The notes under the pieces: model-generated | Databases searched by the model: none | The model's input: the letters and a program-made list of their open reading frames with translations, nothing else | Told to the model about the DNA's origin: nothing | In this document: positions 13,391 through 25,260 of the stretch, piece by piece | Position numbering within the stretch: the first letter of the stretch is position 1 | How the letters are laid out: the number at the start of each line of letters is the position of its first letter | Source: Dermanyssus gallinae | Lineage: Eukaryota > Arthropoda > Arachnida > Mesostigmata > Dermanyssidae | Length of the DNA: 64,000 nt | Assembly (NCBI GenBank): GCA_003439945.1 | Contig: QVRM01002806.1 | Span: 1,573,501-1,637,500, forward strand | Direction: 5' to 3' | Translations under genes and position numbers: made by a program

Positions 13391-13620
13391 GAGTGTATTC
13401 CTGTTCGTCGTTTTGGCTTTATAGCGCTTGTCCTGCACATAAGGGAGGCGGTGCGTATGGTGGACTCTGCTCCGGGACACCAGATGTCTCGTTCTGCCTT
13501 CTCTTGCCACTGTGCCAAGTGCCGCAGTGCACTTGGTAAAATCTCGGCTAGCCTTCCTGCATACAGCCTTATCTACGTGTATGTTTATCTTTACAATGTG
13601 TGCGTTGCTCAATAAAGCTA
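13391..13620 (+). pseudogene. Possible decayed CSalphabeta/defensin-like terminal exon
   Basis: A pyrimidine-rich tract ends in CCTTTAG at 13390. The next reading frame has Cys at 13402 and 13429 (x8), then PAH and a glycine-rich GGGAYGGLC with Cys at 13468. This resembles the AxAHC...GGxC core of arthropod defensins, but the third Cys is missing. The expected CxC (CHC, 13505-13513) is present in a frame shifted by one base. A plus-strand AATAAA lies at 13611-13616. I read this as a frameshifted, Cys-deficient relic of the gene type seen at 37 and 46 kb. No convincing signal exon was found next to it. Chance resemblance remains possible. Confidence 0.33.
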
Positions 13621-13659
13621 TATCCACTGTAACGTCTTAGGTACAGGGCAGATTCGTAA

Positions 13660-15179
13660 ATCTGACTGGCTATTCTGCTTGACGCTAAATGGAAATAAAT
13701 GGAATAAACACAAGCATCATGTCACAAACCTGTCGGATAAATTAAAAGCGAACGAATTCCTTCTAAAAATGCCCACATGGGATAGTCAAGCAATCGGGTC
13801 CCAAATGCGCGATGTGCGGAACAGACAAAAATGATGACTTGACACACATAATTTTTTTCTGCACACAATCCTTCTCTGCCCAGCGGTGGACGTAACACGG
13901 ACTTGTAATCGCTGCTTGGGTCAGGTAATGAGCCAATCGTCTTTAAGCTTGAAAAAAAGCACAGGTAAAAAAACAGATAATTAGGCCGGTGGACAACACA
14001 TTGAGAAAAAATCAAATTAACCATAAAGAGAGATAAACAATAAAGAGTCAGTGAAACAAAGTGCAATCAGTTCGAATAAAAATGGTTGGAATACATACTT
14101 AATAAAGCGAGAGTGAGAATGCGAAACAGAGAGAGAGAATCAGTTCACACAAAACCTCACGCGTTTAGAGAAGTTCTCGACGGTGCCTAAAAATGAGAAG
14201 TACCAAACGCATATAGCCGATGTTAAAGACAAAAGTGACAACTTTACTGATAGATGATCTCTCCTTTCTAGATAGATTCGGTTAAAGCTGCAACACGTAT
14301 ATGGCGCGACACGCGCGTACAAGACAGAACTTTTGCTTTCAATTATCAACGTCAGTTTAAACTAAACCTGGATGGGAAAGTTCTTTACGTGCGTCTCCAA
14401 AACATGGATCGGAATTGACGACACTTTTGACTAATACTTATAGAACGTGCTTATTTTTCCATCAGAACTATTGTGGTTTCCTGATTTGATACAATGCAGT
14501 ATAAGTAATATGCAGAAATCTAAACTGGTGCACCTACCGGTTAAAATTAAATAAAACGATAGCTCAATATCACCCTTACCCAGCTGACAAGTCTCGCGCC
14601 TGGAAATCTAATGAGGAGGCTAGAGGTTGTACCACAACAGGCAATACATATTACCTGTTGGATCCATTTACGGGATTAACTTGTAAAGTGGTAGAATAAT
14701 GCTAGATTTGTGCGAGATAATTGTATTACTGTAAACCAAACTGAAGATCATACTGTATAAAAAAATAAGGACAAGCGCGCATACACGTTCCTACCCCTTA
14801 GAAGTCAATAAACGAGACATGGGATATTATGAATAAGCCGATGATGTTAATGATGGAATAATTAAGTATTTGTAGTTCAGAAACACACGTAAAATGCAAC
14901 AATGCAACTAGGGCACTGGAGCAAGTTGCGTCGAAAGTCCTATGAAGGCAAGATCGGGACAAATTTCTTCTCTTGCACCTAGTGTGCAGTCCAAGGGCCA
15001 CACACACCGGAGAGAGTTCGATGGCGGTTGGTTGGAAATTACATAAGTGGGCTGACACAGAGGACGTTACTCGGGATATAATTGCAACTAGCGAATCGAG
15101 TACTGCGCACTCAGGGAGGCTGTTATTTTTTAATAGAGTAATATAATTCATTTGCTTAATGTAATCAATCATTCACGGT
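13660..15179. other. No recognisable gene
   Basis: AT-rich spacer with short frames only. The 4065-5260 stretch is similar. Confidence 0.5.
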
Positions 15180-17060
15180 CGGAACATAACATTTCGGTCC
15201 CTGCGAACATGTGCACCATTTCGGGGGCTCCAGTGTAGGAACGAGCCTTTTCTGGAAGGTGCTTCGAACCGTGGCCGCATTGCCCCGTTATACGTCCAGC
15301 GACAGGCGCTGTCTGAGGAAATCATTCCCTCGTTTATCTCCGCTGGCTAAAATCAGCCGCTTTCCGACCCTCTGTAGCAAACTGCAAGTGGACGGACCCG
15401 GCACTCCATGAGTCTCGAAGACAAGTGGGTAAAACCCCTAAGGATACCCGATGTTCTGGTACTTTCTAACCTTGCCTGTCTCGGCGAGAGCCGAAGCATG
15501 ACCAGCCCGGGCCGCGCAAGCACTGACCATTGAAGGGGCTAATAAGTCAGTAACTGTCGCGTCCCAAACCAGCATGCATCCGCCCTTGAGCGGAGGTACG
15601 GTCAGCCCGTCAAGTCACTTCCCGCCCTCCCTGTCTAGTCCGACGGGTTCCAGGACGCACGGTAGACCATTGGGTCGAAAAGCTAGGCTAAAGATTTCAT
15701 TCAAGGCTTGGTGTCTTGCTTGCCTACCTGCGCTGACGATACATTACAGCCCGTAGCTTCCGTCTGGACGGACGACGTCTCCGCAGACGCAAGTATGAGT
15801 GTATAAACGGTCTGTCCCCAAACGAAGCCCGACCGCAATCTCCACCGACTTGTCATTTAACGGAGTCCCGATCCGGGCACAGGGTATGGCGTGGAGCCAT
15901 GCGCCCGCCCACTTGGAGGAGACGGCGCGCAGCCTGGTCTTGTCGGCGTCCGTCGCGCATCCCGCAATCAGGTTTTCGACCCTTTGCTCATATAGAGTTG
16001 CTGTCCATTCTCTCTGGTATCCAACTTCGGCGGGCTCGTGGCCGCACGGAGCAACTGCTCTACGGCGGCTTGTTTCCAATCGGGATTCTAAGTCCGTGAG
16101 AGCGACAGCATTGATGAGGGTTTTAGCTTGTTGCATAGACCTGTGGAAGGAAGCTGCCAGAGCTATCTCCGATAGGAAGATCGCATCAGGTAACCCTAGG
16201 CCACCTGAAAGAACGGAGATTAGAGCTTGTTGGCGTCCAGTCGTGGGTAGGCTGAGGTTCAGCAACGCATCTACTGTAGCCAGTACACTGTCGTTGAGTC
16301 GTTCAAGAAATCCTGAAGCCAGTGAACAGTCTGCACCTCGAAACAAGTGATTGAGACGTAGGGCTGAAAAAGAGTATCTCAGAAAAAAGGCCTTGGTGAG
16401 AACCTATCAAGAAAATGCGTGACATCGCATATTTCTAGCTTGACCAGCCACTTCTTGAGGGCAGCCGGAACTCCTCGCAGGAATGGGGGTACGCCAAGCA
16501 AATCTAAATCCGTGCCGACAGTCTTGCACCTGGACACCTGGCTTGTCAGCCAGGTATCCAGGTTTTAAGCACCTAAAGCCGATCCTTGCTTGGCCCGGTT
16601 TCAGGATAAGCGGGTGAAAACTGTGGCCGAGAAAGACGGACGCCAGGGGCTGGCGAGAAAAGGTGAAGACCTTCGTCACCGGCACCCTACCTCCTGGCGA
16701 CGAACGATTTAGCCGACGCGCTTGGGTAACTCCGTATTCCGCCACTTCGCCCGCAGTTTCGCCTTCAGTGAAAACTGAGCTGTCTCCTCAATCCTAGCGG
16801 TAAATGAGGTGACGGCCGGGCAGGCAGCCGATACGGGGCACTCTCCTAGGCTTGACAAACAAAGTAGCGTCTTAACACTATTTAAGTCTTTTACCCAGAC
16901 CGCAATTGACTGGGTATCAGCAGCAATTTTGCAGCCCGGTGACACGGCATAGATCTCCTTAAGGATTGTAAGCATTGAACCTTCAGAAAATGATATAGCG
17001 TACGACTCGAGGGTTGGTTGTCTTCGAAAGGTTACCTCGAACAAGTTAATTGTCACGGCT
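15180..17060 (-). mobile_element. RLE-type LINE, 3' half, degenerate
   Basis: On the minus strand this holds the end of the RT thumb region (LLGVPPFLRG..., then LSLP...GGLGL), followed by SKWAGAWLHA, a CVCG zinc-knuckle start and the frame-preserving remnant of HGLSC (a stop codon replaces Ser). After it come LEPVGL, the stop-disrupted (RP)DG position and LVWDATVTDLLAP. These resemble the zinc knuckle and restriction-like endonuclease core (PD...D-x-T) at the C-terminus of R2-group LINEs; that domain reading is inference. The last part has KYQNIGYP, FETHGVPGP and RQRLSLDV. Frame 16346-15744 is open for 200 codons. Upstream frames to 17056 are unrecognised but contiguous. It is broken by stops and frameshifts. 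Confidence 0.75.
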
Positions 17061-18289
17061 TCGGTGTCACACCGAAGCTTATAGAGCTGACGTTGCTCGC
17101 GTAAAATGATGGCATTCTCCTTCCGCCAAAAATCACTTTTGTGAAACCCTCGGAGTCCACTAGCCTGCGTAGTCAGTTTATTGTCTCTTCGGTACCAGAT
17201 TGCCTGCGCCGCTTACAGCCAAAACGATAATGTGGTAACACGTTACTGCGGTCGTCATTGCCGGTGACAGTGCACTCCATCTCACCGTCGGGCATGAGCG
17301 ATGCAGGCGCCTTCGCCGGATTGCCAGCTGCCGTCGTATTATATTTCAACACACGCGGTAACCGCCCTCGGCCGTGATATATCCAGCGAATCAGGTGGCT
17401 TATCCTGACCAGAAATCACGACTTTCGGCATGCCCATGCCGCGACATGTGTCAAAACACAAAACACACTACGGCTGCTATTATTATTGGATAACCCGTGG
17501 AGCATATTTGTATACCCTTTGTGCTATACCTGAGCAAGCATAGGCAGACGACTTCCCACCCCGATCTGAAGTTTACCTTTGTATAACTCTAACCCGTGTG
17601 TCGAAAGGGCTTACTCGCGAATAGAATCGCATGCTCGCAATATTATATATGGCTACAATTTTAACAATCGTAAACTTACAAAACCCGCAATAACTATAGT
17701 TAGTCTTATCAAAGGTGTAGAGTATAAAGGATGTGTGCTTTAGTATGGAAATGCAGGCAATACTTAGGAATCAGATATCCTCACAAAGTTAGTCGGTTAT
17801 CATTGACGACGTTAGAAGATTCTGTCCACCTTACAAATATTCTGATCCAACGTGTTACCAAAGTTTTGATCCTGTAGACCTGAAACTCAAGCTATCTAAA
17901 TGTTTGCATAACAAACTGTCACTTGACATACAACCAGGAAACACCGCTTTCAGTGGAGGGACTTTTACTTTGACTTGGATATAACCGTTAGCTTCAAGTG
18001 ATATTATAAAAAAAACTGCTCTCGCTAAAAAATGTGTGCATTTTCCCGGCTTTAGACGGTCTAGCCATTTTCTTGTTGCTTTCTAGACAAATAGGATAAG
18101 TGGCTCTGCAGACATAAGTCACGATTACAAATTCAGTATTGTTCTGGTCATTTAAATTATATACTATTACTATATTGCGAATTAGACATGCTCATTAAAT
18201 TTTTTCGGATATGTTAACATTACTGGAAGCAGCTTGTGAGCATTCATGAGACGGGTTCTTGGCAACCGGTGAAGTTCGGCAAGTTCGGC
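17061..18289. other. No recognisable gene
   Basis: The left end is GC-richer and may be 5' sequence of the adjacent LINE, but no domain is visible. The rest is AT-rich. Confidence 0.45.
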
Positions 18290-18560
18290 AAAAGGTGAAG
18301 TCCGAATTGTCACAGTGGGCGTTCGGCAGGGCTCTGTGCTGGGGTCGGTTTTCCAGATTATAACGCACTACATGGTCCTGCGGTTAGACGACCTCCCCGA
18401 CGGGGTGGACATAACCGCCTATGCCGACGATTTAACGCTGATGGTCACCGCGCAAACGAAGGCTGTGCTGGAGGAACGAGCGAACACGGCGCTCTACAGA
18501 ATAGGAAAAAACTATAGGCAGACCTCATGCAAAGCGCATGGCTGGCGCGCATTTATACTG
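18290..18560 (+). mobile_element. Reverse transcriptase fragment, R1/I-like LINE
   Basis: The open frame contains GVRQGSVLGSVFQIIT, the RT motif before the active site, and then TAYADDLTLMV with the catalytic YADD. No other LINE domains flank it. It is truncated on both sides, and foldback B begins about 90 bp downstream. Confidence 0.8.
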
Positions 18561-18649
18561 TCGCCAACCGGCATGTCAACAAGGCAAGCATCATAGGTTA
18601 CAAGGCTCTAACAAGAGCCTTGTTGCTATCGCAGAGGTCCGACCAGGAC

Positions 18650-19624
18650 GATCGCCATTGCGAGGCACAAGTAGTAGCTTCTGTAGAAAAACCAAGCACA
18701 CCGTCGTGTTCGTTTAGGACTCTGCTGAAAATTGCTTGCAGAAATTCTGCTGCCTTTGAAAGGTATACGGCTCCGGCTAGAAGATGCTTATACGTCCAAA
18801 ACCTCAAAATCATTTTCTGCATTTCATTCTGTTTCATTCTTCAATTTCAACAGAGAATATGGTTCGTCAATGCGAAGAGATGTATATTTAACACATTCAT
18901 ATTTGCTGCTGTGGTGAACGCAAACAGTTGTCTTGGCCGCTGCTGGTCGACCGATCCTCTTCCCATGAAGTCAAATCGAATATCATCACATTTATGTGGC
19001 TGGCCGAGATGGCGCAGCAGTTGAATGAGCGGAGTGAGTTCAACCGAATCTGCCGAATGGCCCGCGGAGGCATCATCGAGCAGTTCCAGTATAATAGTAA
19101 ATAGTTGTGTGTGCTTCTTGGCTTCTCTAATGGAGTAGGTCATGTATGCATGCACCCAATCGCGACATGCCTTCCGGGAAAGCTTAATTACTTCGCAACG
19201 CCTGATCGGACCACCATATATTTGGTATCCAAGTTATTGTCATAAAATGTGCATTTGTTAAATGTTACATGTGTCATGTTAGATTGTTAAATGTGTTAGT
19301 AGAGCTTTAAACAATCGAATAGAACTTCAATGTTTGCGAATTCTCTTCTAAACGACCGTGTCATATTTTCTAACCGGCATCGTATGCCCTTCAGAGGAAG
19401 CAGCATTTTCTCACCTTTGTGTTTTTATAGGATGACTGGTTGTCTCGAAATGGGACATGCCCCTATGTCGGATACTAGCACCAGTGTCACAGATTTTAGT
19501 ACTTTTACTCGCACTCCATTTCAAGATTTCTCCGAGAACGTGTCATCTTGGAAAAATATTTATTTCAACGAGTTGTACAATTCCTTTTATCTCCTTCGAA
19601 ATATATTCCTGGCATTCTGCGAAA
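18650..19624. mobile_element. Foldback element, copy B, with internal sequence
   Basis: Left-arm remnants (about 18650-18800) share the GCACACCGTCGTGTTCG and ATTCTGCTGC blocks. The right arm (about 19160-19624) has TTGCGAATTCTCTTCTAAACGACCGTGTC, GATGACTGGTTGTCTCG and the ACGAGTTGTACAATTCC end. About 300 bp between them is not part of the shared arms. A (TA)n run at 19625-19646 abuts the right end. Confidence 0.65.
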
Positions 19625-19649
19625 TATATATATATATATATATATACAA

Positions 19650-21836
19650 TAATCTGCTAAACGAATTTGGGCATTGTGCTAATGTAGCTGGGCCGGCCTT
19701 TTCTCGTTTTCATGTGTCCTGTGTTATTCTGACGGCACCAGCTGGTAGTGGGGTCTGAGTGGATGCAGGTCTTCACCTCGACGAGGAGATCCATCGAACC
19801 TCCGCCGCCATTATACGGCGACGACAACCATCGCCTGTCCACAGCGCTGAGGACACGGCATTCTTTCTCCTACAGTCTCCTGATTAGGCGCTTGTATGTC
19901 TATTTACCATTAACCCGTGTAGCTCCGACAACCTAAGCTAAAACGAACAGATCTATTGGGCAGGGCGACGTTGATCGTTGATCGTCCCGACTGTATATCA
20001 TATTGTGTTGTCGTCAGCAGTCTTGCTTGACGTTTATGCTAATGCACCAAGGAAGAGATCGCGGACGAACTGGCATATTAACGCTACGTCGACATTTAGC
20101 TAAAAAATAACGAGTCACAAGTGATAACGTCCTGTTTATACAGATGAGCTTCATATAGTGTGTGCAAGTGACCCGTACACGCAGTATATATATATATATA
20201 TATATAAACCGTGCTCGACTTCAATTTCAAGTCTTATGACAGCAATGGTAAGCCATTCATGAAACGTGCGCCGTCTAGACTCACTCAAGGTTCGGAAGGG
20301 CTAGAATTGGGTGTATTCGTTGCGTTAACATTAAACTTCAATATAGAAGGGAGGTTCGCCTCTCTTAGACTGACTACGAGCTGCGTCGGGCTCGACCGAG
20401 AAAAATCCAGAATGAACGATGTAGCGAGCAAATTCTGCGACTGGCTTGCTATATTATGGATTGAGGTGCATTACAGGCTTGCGCCCTAATAGTAATCAAG
20501 AACTGCCTTGGTGAAGCGTTGACTATGGAAGCGAAGAAATATGTAATCGACCTCCCAACCATATCTGTGTAAACGGCACACACAGATTTGAGGTCCCTGA
20601 CATAGGTCTCATCAAGGAAGGTTTTATGTGACGTGTAGCGTGGGGTTCCGATTTGCCATTGAGTTGTATGAAGACGTCCGTTAAGACAAGGATTCTTATG
20701 AAAGATTAACATGGAATGTAACCCGCGCTTTCTCCGTCCGCCGAAATACCTTACGGTACAACTTATACCACAAATGAAGTGTGACGATTTTAAGTGCCTG
20801 GTAAGTGAGTTATCACGGCGGCATCTCCTTGTCGTTAACGCCACAATTAATAAATGCATACGTCTTAAAAGATTTAATTACGCACTGCTTTAAATTGTTT
20901 TGTATAATTGCCAGAAGTCAATGATGAACACGTGCACGAGTCTAGACGACACAAGCAGCCCTTCGCTAAGTGACTTCTTTTAATCTTGAAGATTTACCAA
21001 TTATTTTTCATTTTACCATCAATCATTGCTTATTTAGTAACTTGCCGAGCAACACCTATTGTCAAACAGCTAATTGGCACGGGGTATATATTTATTGCCT
21101 GAATAAAGCGTGTCCTTAAACAAATTGCCTATACGAAGTTGGCCTATAAACTCTTTTTAATGAAGTAGATATGTCGTGCCGCGAAACCTCTAAGAAAGTC
21201 TTCTCTACTAACAACTCAAAAATCCCTATCGAAAGCACGTGTCTGGCGTAACTATAATGATATGTCCTTGCATTGTGCGTATAGTAAAATACATAGTGAG
21301 TTTAATAGTCAAGTATGTTTTACGTGAGACTATCCGCGAGGTCCGATACCATATTTCCATAGGGCACCTATAGGGCCAAAATAATACATCATGAAGAACG
21401 GTTTTGAGGGTAAAATATAGGCCCGTCCATCTCCGCATGAGTTTTTTTGAGGACTAACTGGAAAATGTGGTTGCACACGCAGACATCGCGGCAAAAAGTC
21501 TCTTGCAAGTGCGAGCCAATAGTGTAGAATTCTAACCCACTAAGCCAGTCATGTGCCCGTTCCCCGGTCTGACCGGGAACTGCTTGCGCATAGCATCAAC
21601 CAGTCAGGGGAAGTGAATCTACTACGCCTGGCGGATTTGCTCCCTGGTCACGTGGAGGCCGAAGCGAATTAGCAGGGAGGCGTTAGTTTTCTTCTGTAGT
21701 ATATTCTTGAGAATCGACGATGGTTGGAAATGCCAATCATCGTTAGTGGCAAAATAAATATGATAAGCAGGGATATTCCTGAAAGCTTGTGATGCTTGAT
21801 TCTACAAATGTGTTGATTCCGTCATTTCGTTAATTG
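19650..21836. other. No recognisable gene
   Basis: Scattered short frames, one TA tract, nothing identifiable. Confidence 0.5.
20184..20206. repeat. (TA)n microsatellite
   Basis: A TA run of about 11 units in otherwise featureless sequence. Confidence 0.9.
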
Positions 21837-21847
21837 ATATCACGCAG

Positions 21848-22027
21848 CTGTTGAGCCCGGTGGCGTGGCGTCTGCGCCTCTCGACCGGAGGAGACACATA
21901 GGTGCGCGGGTTCGAGCCCCACCGTTGAACATTTGTATTTCTAGGGGTCCGTCTATGAAGCAATGCGAAAAGCAGTCCCATGAACGGTAAATATTGGCTG
22001 AGAGTCAGCACCAAAAGGATTTTTTTT
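21848..22027 (+). mobile_element. tRNA-derived SINE, copy 3, with target-site duplication
   Basis: The head contains GAGCCCGGTGGCGTGGCG and the B box GGTTCGAGCCC. The body carries the shared ACATTTGTATTTCT and GAAGCAATGCGAAAAGC blocks and ends in a T run. The direct repeat ATATCACGCAG flanks it at 21837-21847 and 22028-22038. It interrupts a minus-strand LINE tail. Confidence 0.87.
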
Positions 22028-22059
22028 ATATCACGCAGGTTAAGAGTTGTCATGTTTCA

Positions 22060-22245
22060 TAAAATCTCCAGTAGGTGTGTGCGTTGCTCCTCCAATGCTG
22101 GATACCTCAGCACGGGGTGTCGTCGAGTCCATCGCCGCAGTAGACACACCGGGTGCCTTTTTGATCCTAAACAGGTAGGACTGGAAGTCGCCGTGGCCTG
22201 TGAGAAGCCAGTCGAATAATCCAAAATGAATTTTCGTTATAGTGG
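22060..22245 (-). mobile_element. R1-like LINE C-terminal fragment interrupted by SINE copy 3
   Basis: The minus-strand frames read WLLTGHGDFQSYLFRIKKAP, then VYCGDGLDDTP, then a frameshift to LRYPALEEQRTHLLEI. This is the familiar tail of R1/Jockey-type LINEs: TGHG, FxxYLxRI and a zinc knuckle. Coding-like sequence appears to resume on the far side of the SINE (below 21836), so the SINE split this tail. Confidence 0.7.
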
Positions 22246-22249
22246 TAGC

Positions 22250-24179
22250 GGGAGGATGGGCGTATCAGGACACATATCGGTCTGAATATGGAGGTTTGCG
22301 AGGCTATGGTGCCAGATGTTTTCCAGTCCACATACAGATGACTGGTCAAACTAAGAACTCCAAGTAATAAAAAAAATAATAAATGCCTATTATTATGTAG
22401 GCATAATTAATGCCTATTAACTATGCCTATAGCGCCACGCGTTTTGCTTGCTGCGGCGTGGGTGCCTGCAGCCTGACGGTTTCATGGAGATTGTCGACCT
22501 GTTGATCTAATGCCGTGTTGCTGTTTGGGCAGCACTTTCTGAAACTGTACAAAAGTTACCAAGCGAAAAACAATCAAGCTCGATTTTACGTGGAATCCTT
22601 TTAAGGGGAACGATACGACGGATAACCCTTGCCATTTAAAACGGCGATTATCACACAGGTGGCCTACGACTAAAGGAGCTTAGTTCTATTCAAATATCTG
22701 CTGGAAAATCGGGTCGACATGTTAAGTCAACAGTTTACCAGAGCCAGTAAGATTTCTGGCTTGAGATGTTCGTTAAACGACCTGTCTACCCCACATTTTT
22801 TTCTAAACCTGGACATTTAGCATGACATCGCTCAGTATTATCTAGTAGTACTCCGTCAAATTCCAGTTTTGCTCTATGTCGTTTCTCAAGCTCGATCTTT
22901 GCAAACGTCGCCTATCGTGAATTTGTGCAACTACATTCGCAGGCATTTCATCTTATCTGTGGCACAGCTGTCTGATTTGAGTCGCCATGCTCTTATGCTA
23001 GTGCACGCAGGTGTCCACCATGGCTGGCCCTTTATCCGGTTTGCTACATAACCAAGCTTTGTAGCTTGGCGCCGTTGCAAAACACCAGTTGTAGGCTCCA
23101 TGCAAGCTTTGCAACCAGGCATGGTGCTTGGTGAGGTATGCGCTGCTGGTTATGCAGCCATGACTGAATTCAGCGTGTGTGTGCACATGCTATCGTAGTG
23201 TTCCCACTTTGTGTATGGTTCGCTGTCTGTTTGTCTGTCGAGCACACCGATAAACGAGCAGTTCTCAAACGTTTGAGAGAAAATCAGATACAGAACATGA
23301 CATAAAAGAAACAGGAAGTTCTCAAGAGAATCAGAACAACCTTAGAAGAAGAGACTCATGGGAGATAAACAGAGACTAATACCGGTTGCTACAAGAATCG
23401 CTATGTACTGTTCCCCGCATCTATATATATATCACGACGACTACTTTTGTTTATTCTCTTATAAATAGATCTAGCGCCAGCAGCTGTCTGCGTGCCATAG
23501 GCCGTACTTGCGGTTAGCGGAATGTAGTGTGTTATAGAACCACTCGCTATTGTCAGTTAGAGCTGCGCATCTCAAAATCAAGTTAAGACCAGAAAGCGTC
23601 AATCCGAGCGAGCAACGACATTTATCAAGACCATGACCATTACAAACAAGAAGCAGTTCCTGCATTGTTCCATCCCATTCAAGGAAGAATGCTGAAACGA
23701 AAACTGATGGAAGCACATGTAAAAAAAACACAAGTGCTATATGTACTGCTACTACTAGAATTACAATGTCTCCTCCTTATAGCCATCGTCGACGTCATCA
23801 ATGTAGTCAACACCAGTTCATTGATTAACATCAATGAATGCAGAAGCTACAATAAACGTCTAATCAATCTTTGTGACAACGGAATGGCAATTAAATGTCG
23901 CAAAGGCGCCATATTTAACAGCAATCACTTTTCATCAGCAAAATCATAATAGTTATGACGGGCTTCCACAGTTCATCCGCTCTCCCTTAATGACCACACG
24001 TCTGCCAAACCAGTTGCCATACGGCTCCGCTTCTGACTGTACAGCATACTCCCTTCACAAATCGGGAGCACACCGCGTAAACGCGTGTGGGTACTCTACG
24101 TATTAGGTAATACGATAGCAATAACCTAACGCATTTGAACAAAAACTACTGGCTTGGGGGAGGCTCACAAGTCCCTTGC
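22250..24179. other. No firm gene; one signal-peptide-like frame
   Basis: A plus-strand frame at 23665-23949 has a hydrophobic Leu-rich stretch (about residues 24-42) followed by three Cys. With no splice or family support I do not call it a gene. Confidence 0.35.
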
Positions 24180-24480
24180 ACGATCTTTACCGTTTCCGTT
24201 GCCAGCCGACGTCAGCCCTGGCAAATAGAAGCACTTCCGACTTCCTGACGTTGCTGACAGGCTTTTTTTCTTGTTGGCACTGTTGTTGTGATGGGTTTAC
24301 CGTGAGTTCCAGCCCTTGCGGGGTTGTTGGTGAGCGCACTGAGCAACTCGGACCTTTATATGGGGTAAACTTCTTTTTTGCGCGCTCCCAGTGTTTCGTT
24401 AGCTTTCTGCATGCTTTTAAGGATGTGTAATCGTGATCACAGTGGGCCATCCTGTATCGTCCGCGCAGATAGACAACGAC
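24180..24480 (-). mobile_element. Reverse transcriptase fragment, R1-like LINE
   Basis: Minus-strand frames contain SICADDTGW (a degenerate YADD box) near 24460. About 80 codons later comes GLELTVNPS... and KSEVLLFA, matching the conserved GLxxSPxKSEVLL motif that follows YADD in these LINEs. Frameshifts separate the pieces. No other domains are attached. Confidence 0.45.
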
Positions 24481-25089
24481 ACCTTTAGTAGAGTTTTACG
24501 GTTCAGCTGTGCGCTCTGGAACCCGTCGAGCTTGAAAGGGAGAGTCATTAGCTCACTAGCCCCTTTAGCAGCAATTGCTGGCGCAGCCCGCGTCGGTCAT
24601 TCTTTATCTTCGCTACGGCAATCAAATTAAGGAAATATTAGAACATCGGATCTCTCACGTCTCCCAATTGCAATGATGCTTTCGGTAGTGTAGGGGAAGT
24701 GGACAACCGGAACGGGTGGGAAGACTTAAGATTGCTATATTGTACTCTGGAGAGCAGAGCGTTCTAGGATTATCAGACAAAGAAAAAATGGGGTGAATAT
24801 TTTTATATTGATTGATTTTTATATAAACTTGGGCGCTCAAGGAATTCAAACCGAAGGGTTTTTACGGTTTCCACAGTCTGACTAAGTATTGTGGTTAATC
24901 TGTGGGCATGAAATCGGCGGTTTTACGGCATAATATGTTAGAGATAAAGGCAATACTAAAAAAAAAGCTTCGTTGATATCGATAGGGTGTTTTGTTGCAA
25001 GGCTCGGCAAGAAGAGACACTATACTAGAAATTGGTTGTTGGATAGCGAGCAAGGACGATACATAGATGTAATGACTTCAAGTCTTAAA

Positions 25090-25260
25090 AATGCGCTATA
25101 TAGACCTCAAACAGGTACCCTTAAGGGGCCGGACATACAGCGGTTTGCTACGGAATATGAATAATCGGTTAGTTCTTCTCGGCGGAGATAAACAGCGCCT
25201 GTCGCTGGATGTGCAACGGGGCAATGCAGACACTCCGGCAACTGGTCAAAGAACTAAGAA
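25090..25260 (+). mobile_element. RLE-type LINE C-terminal tail scrap
   Basis: Frames contain LKGPDIQRFA and then GGDKQRLSLDVQRGNAD. These match FETLG.PGP...VGKRL and GDKR...RQRLSLDVQRGNA in the better copies at 15.2 and 30.6 kb. It is a short fragment. Confidence 0.6.

Noticed and set aside
13124..13627. 167-codon minus-strand frame
   Set aside because: Longest frame locally, but with no motif. The plus strand here has the acceptor, Cys pattern and AATAAA.
16709..17056. Independent host gene upstream of the 15-17 kb LINE
   Set aside because: It is contiguous and co-oriented with the LINE, with no splice sites, so it is more likely part of the element.
23471..23731. Cys-containing minus-strand frame (LVCNGHGLDKCRC) resembling an EGF-like motif
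   Set aside because: Too few cysteines in register and no supporting splice sites.
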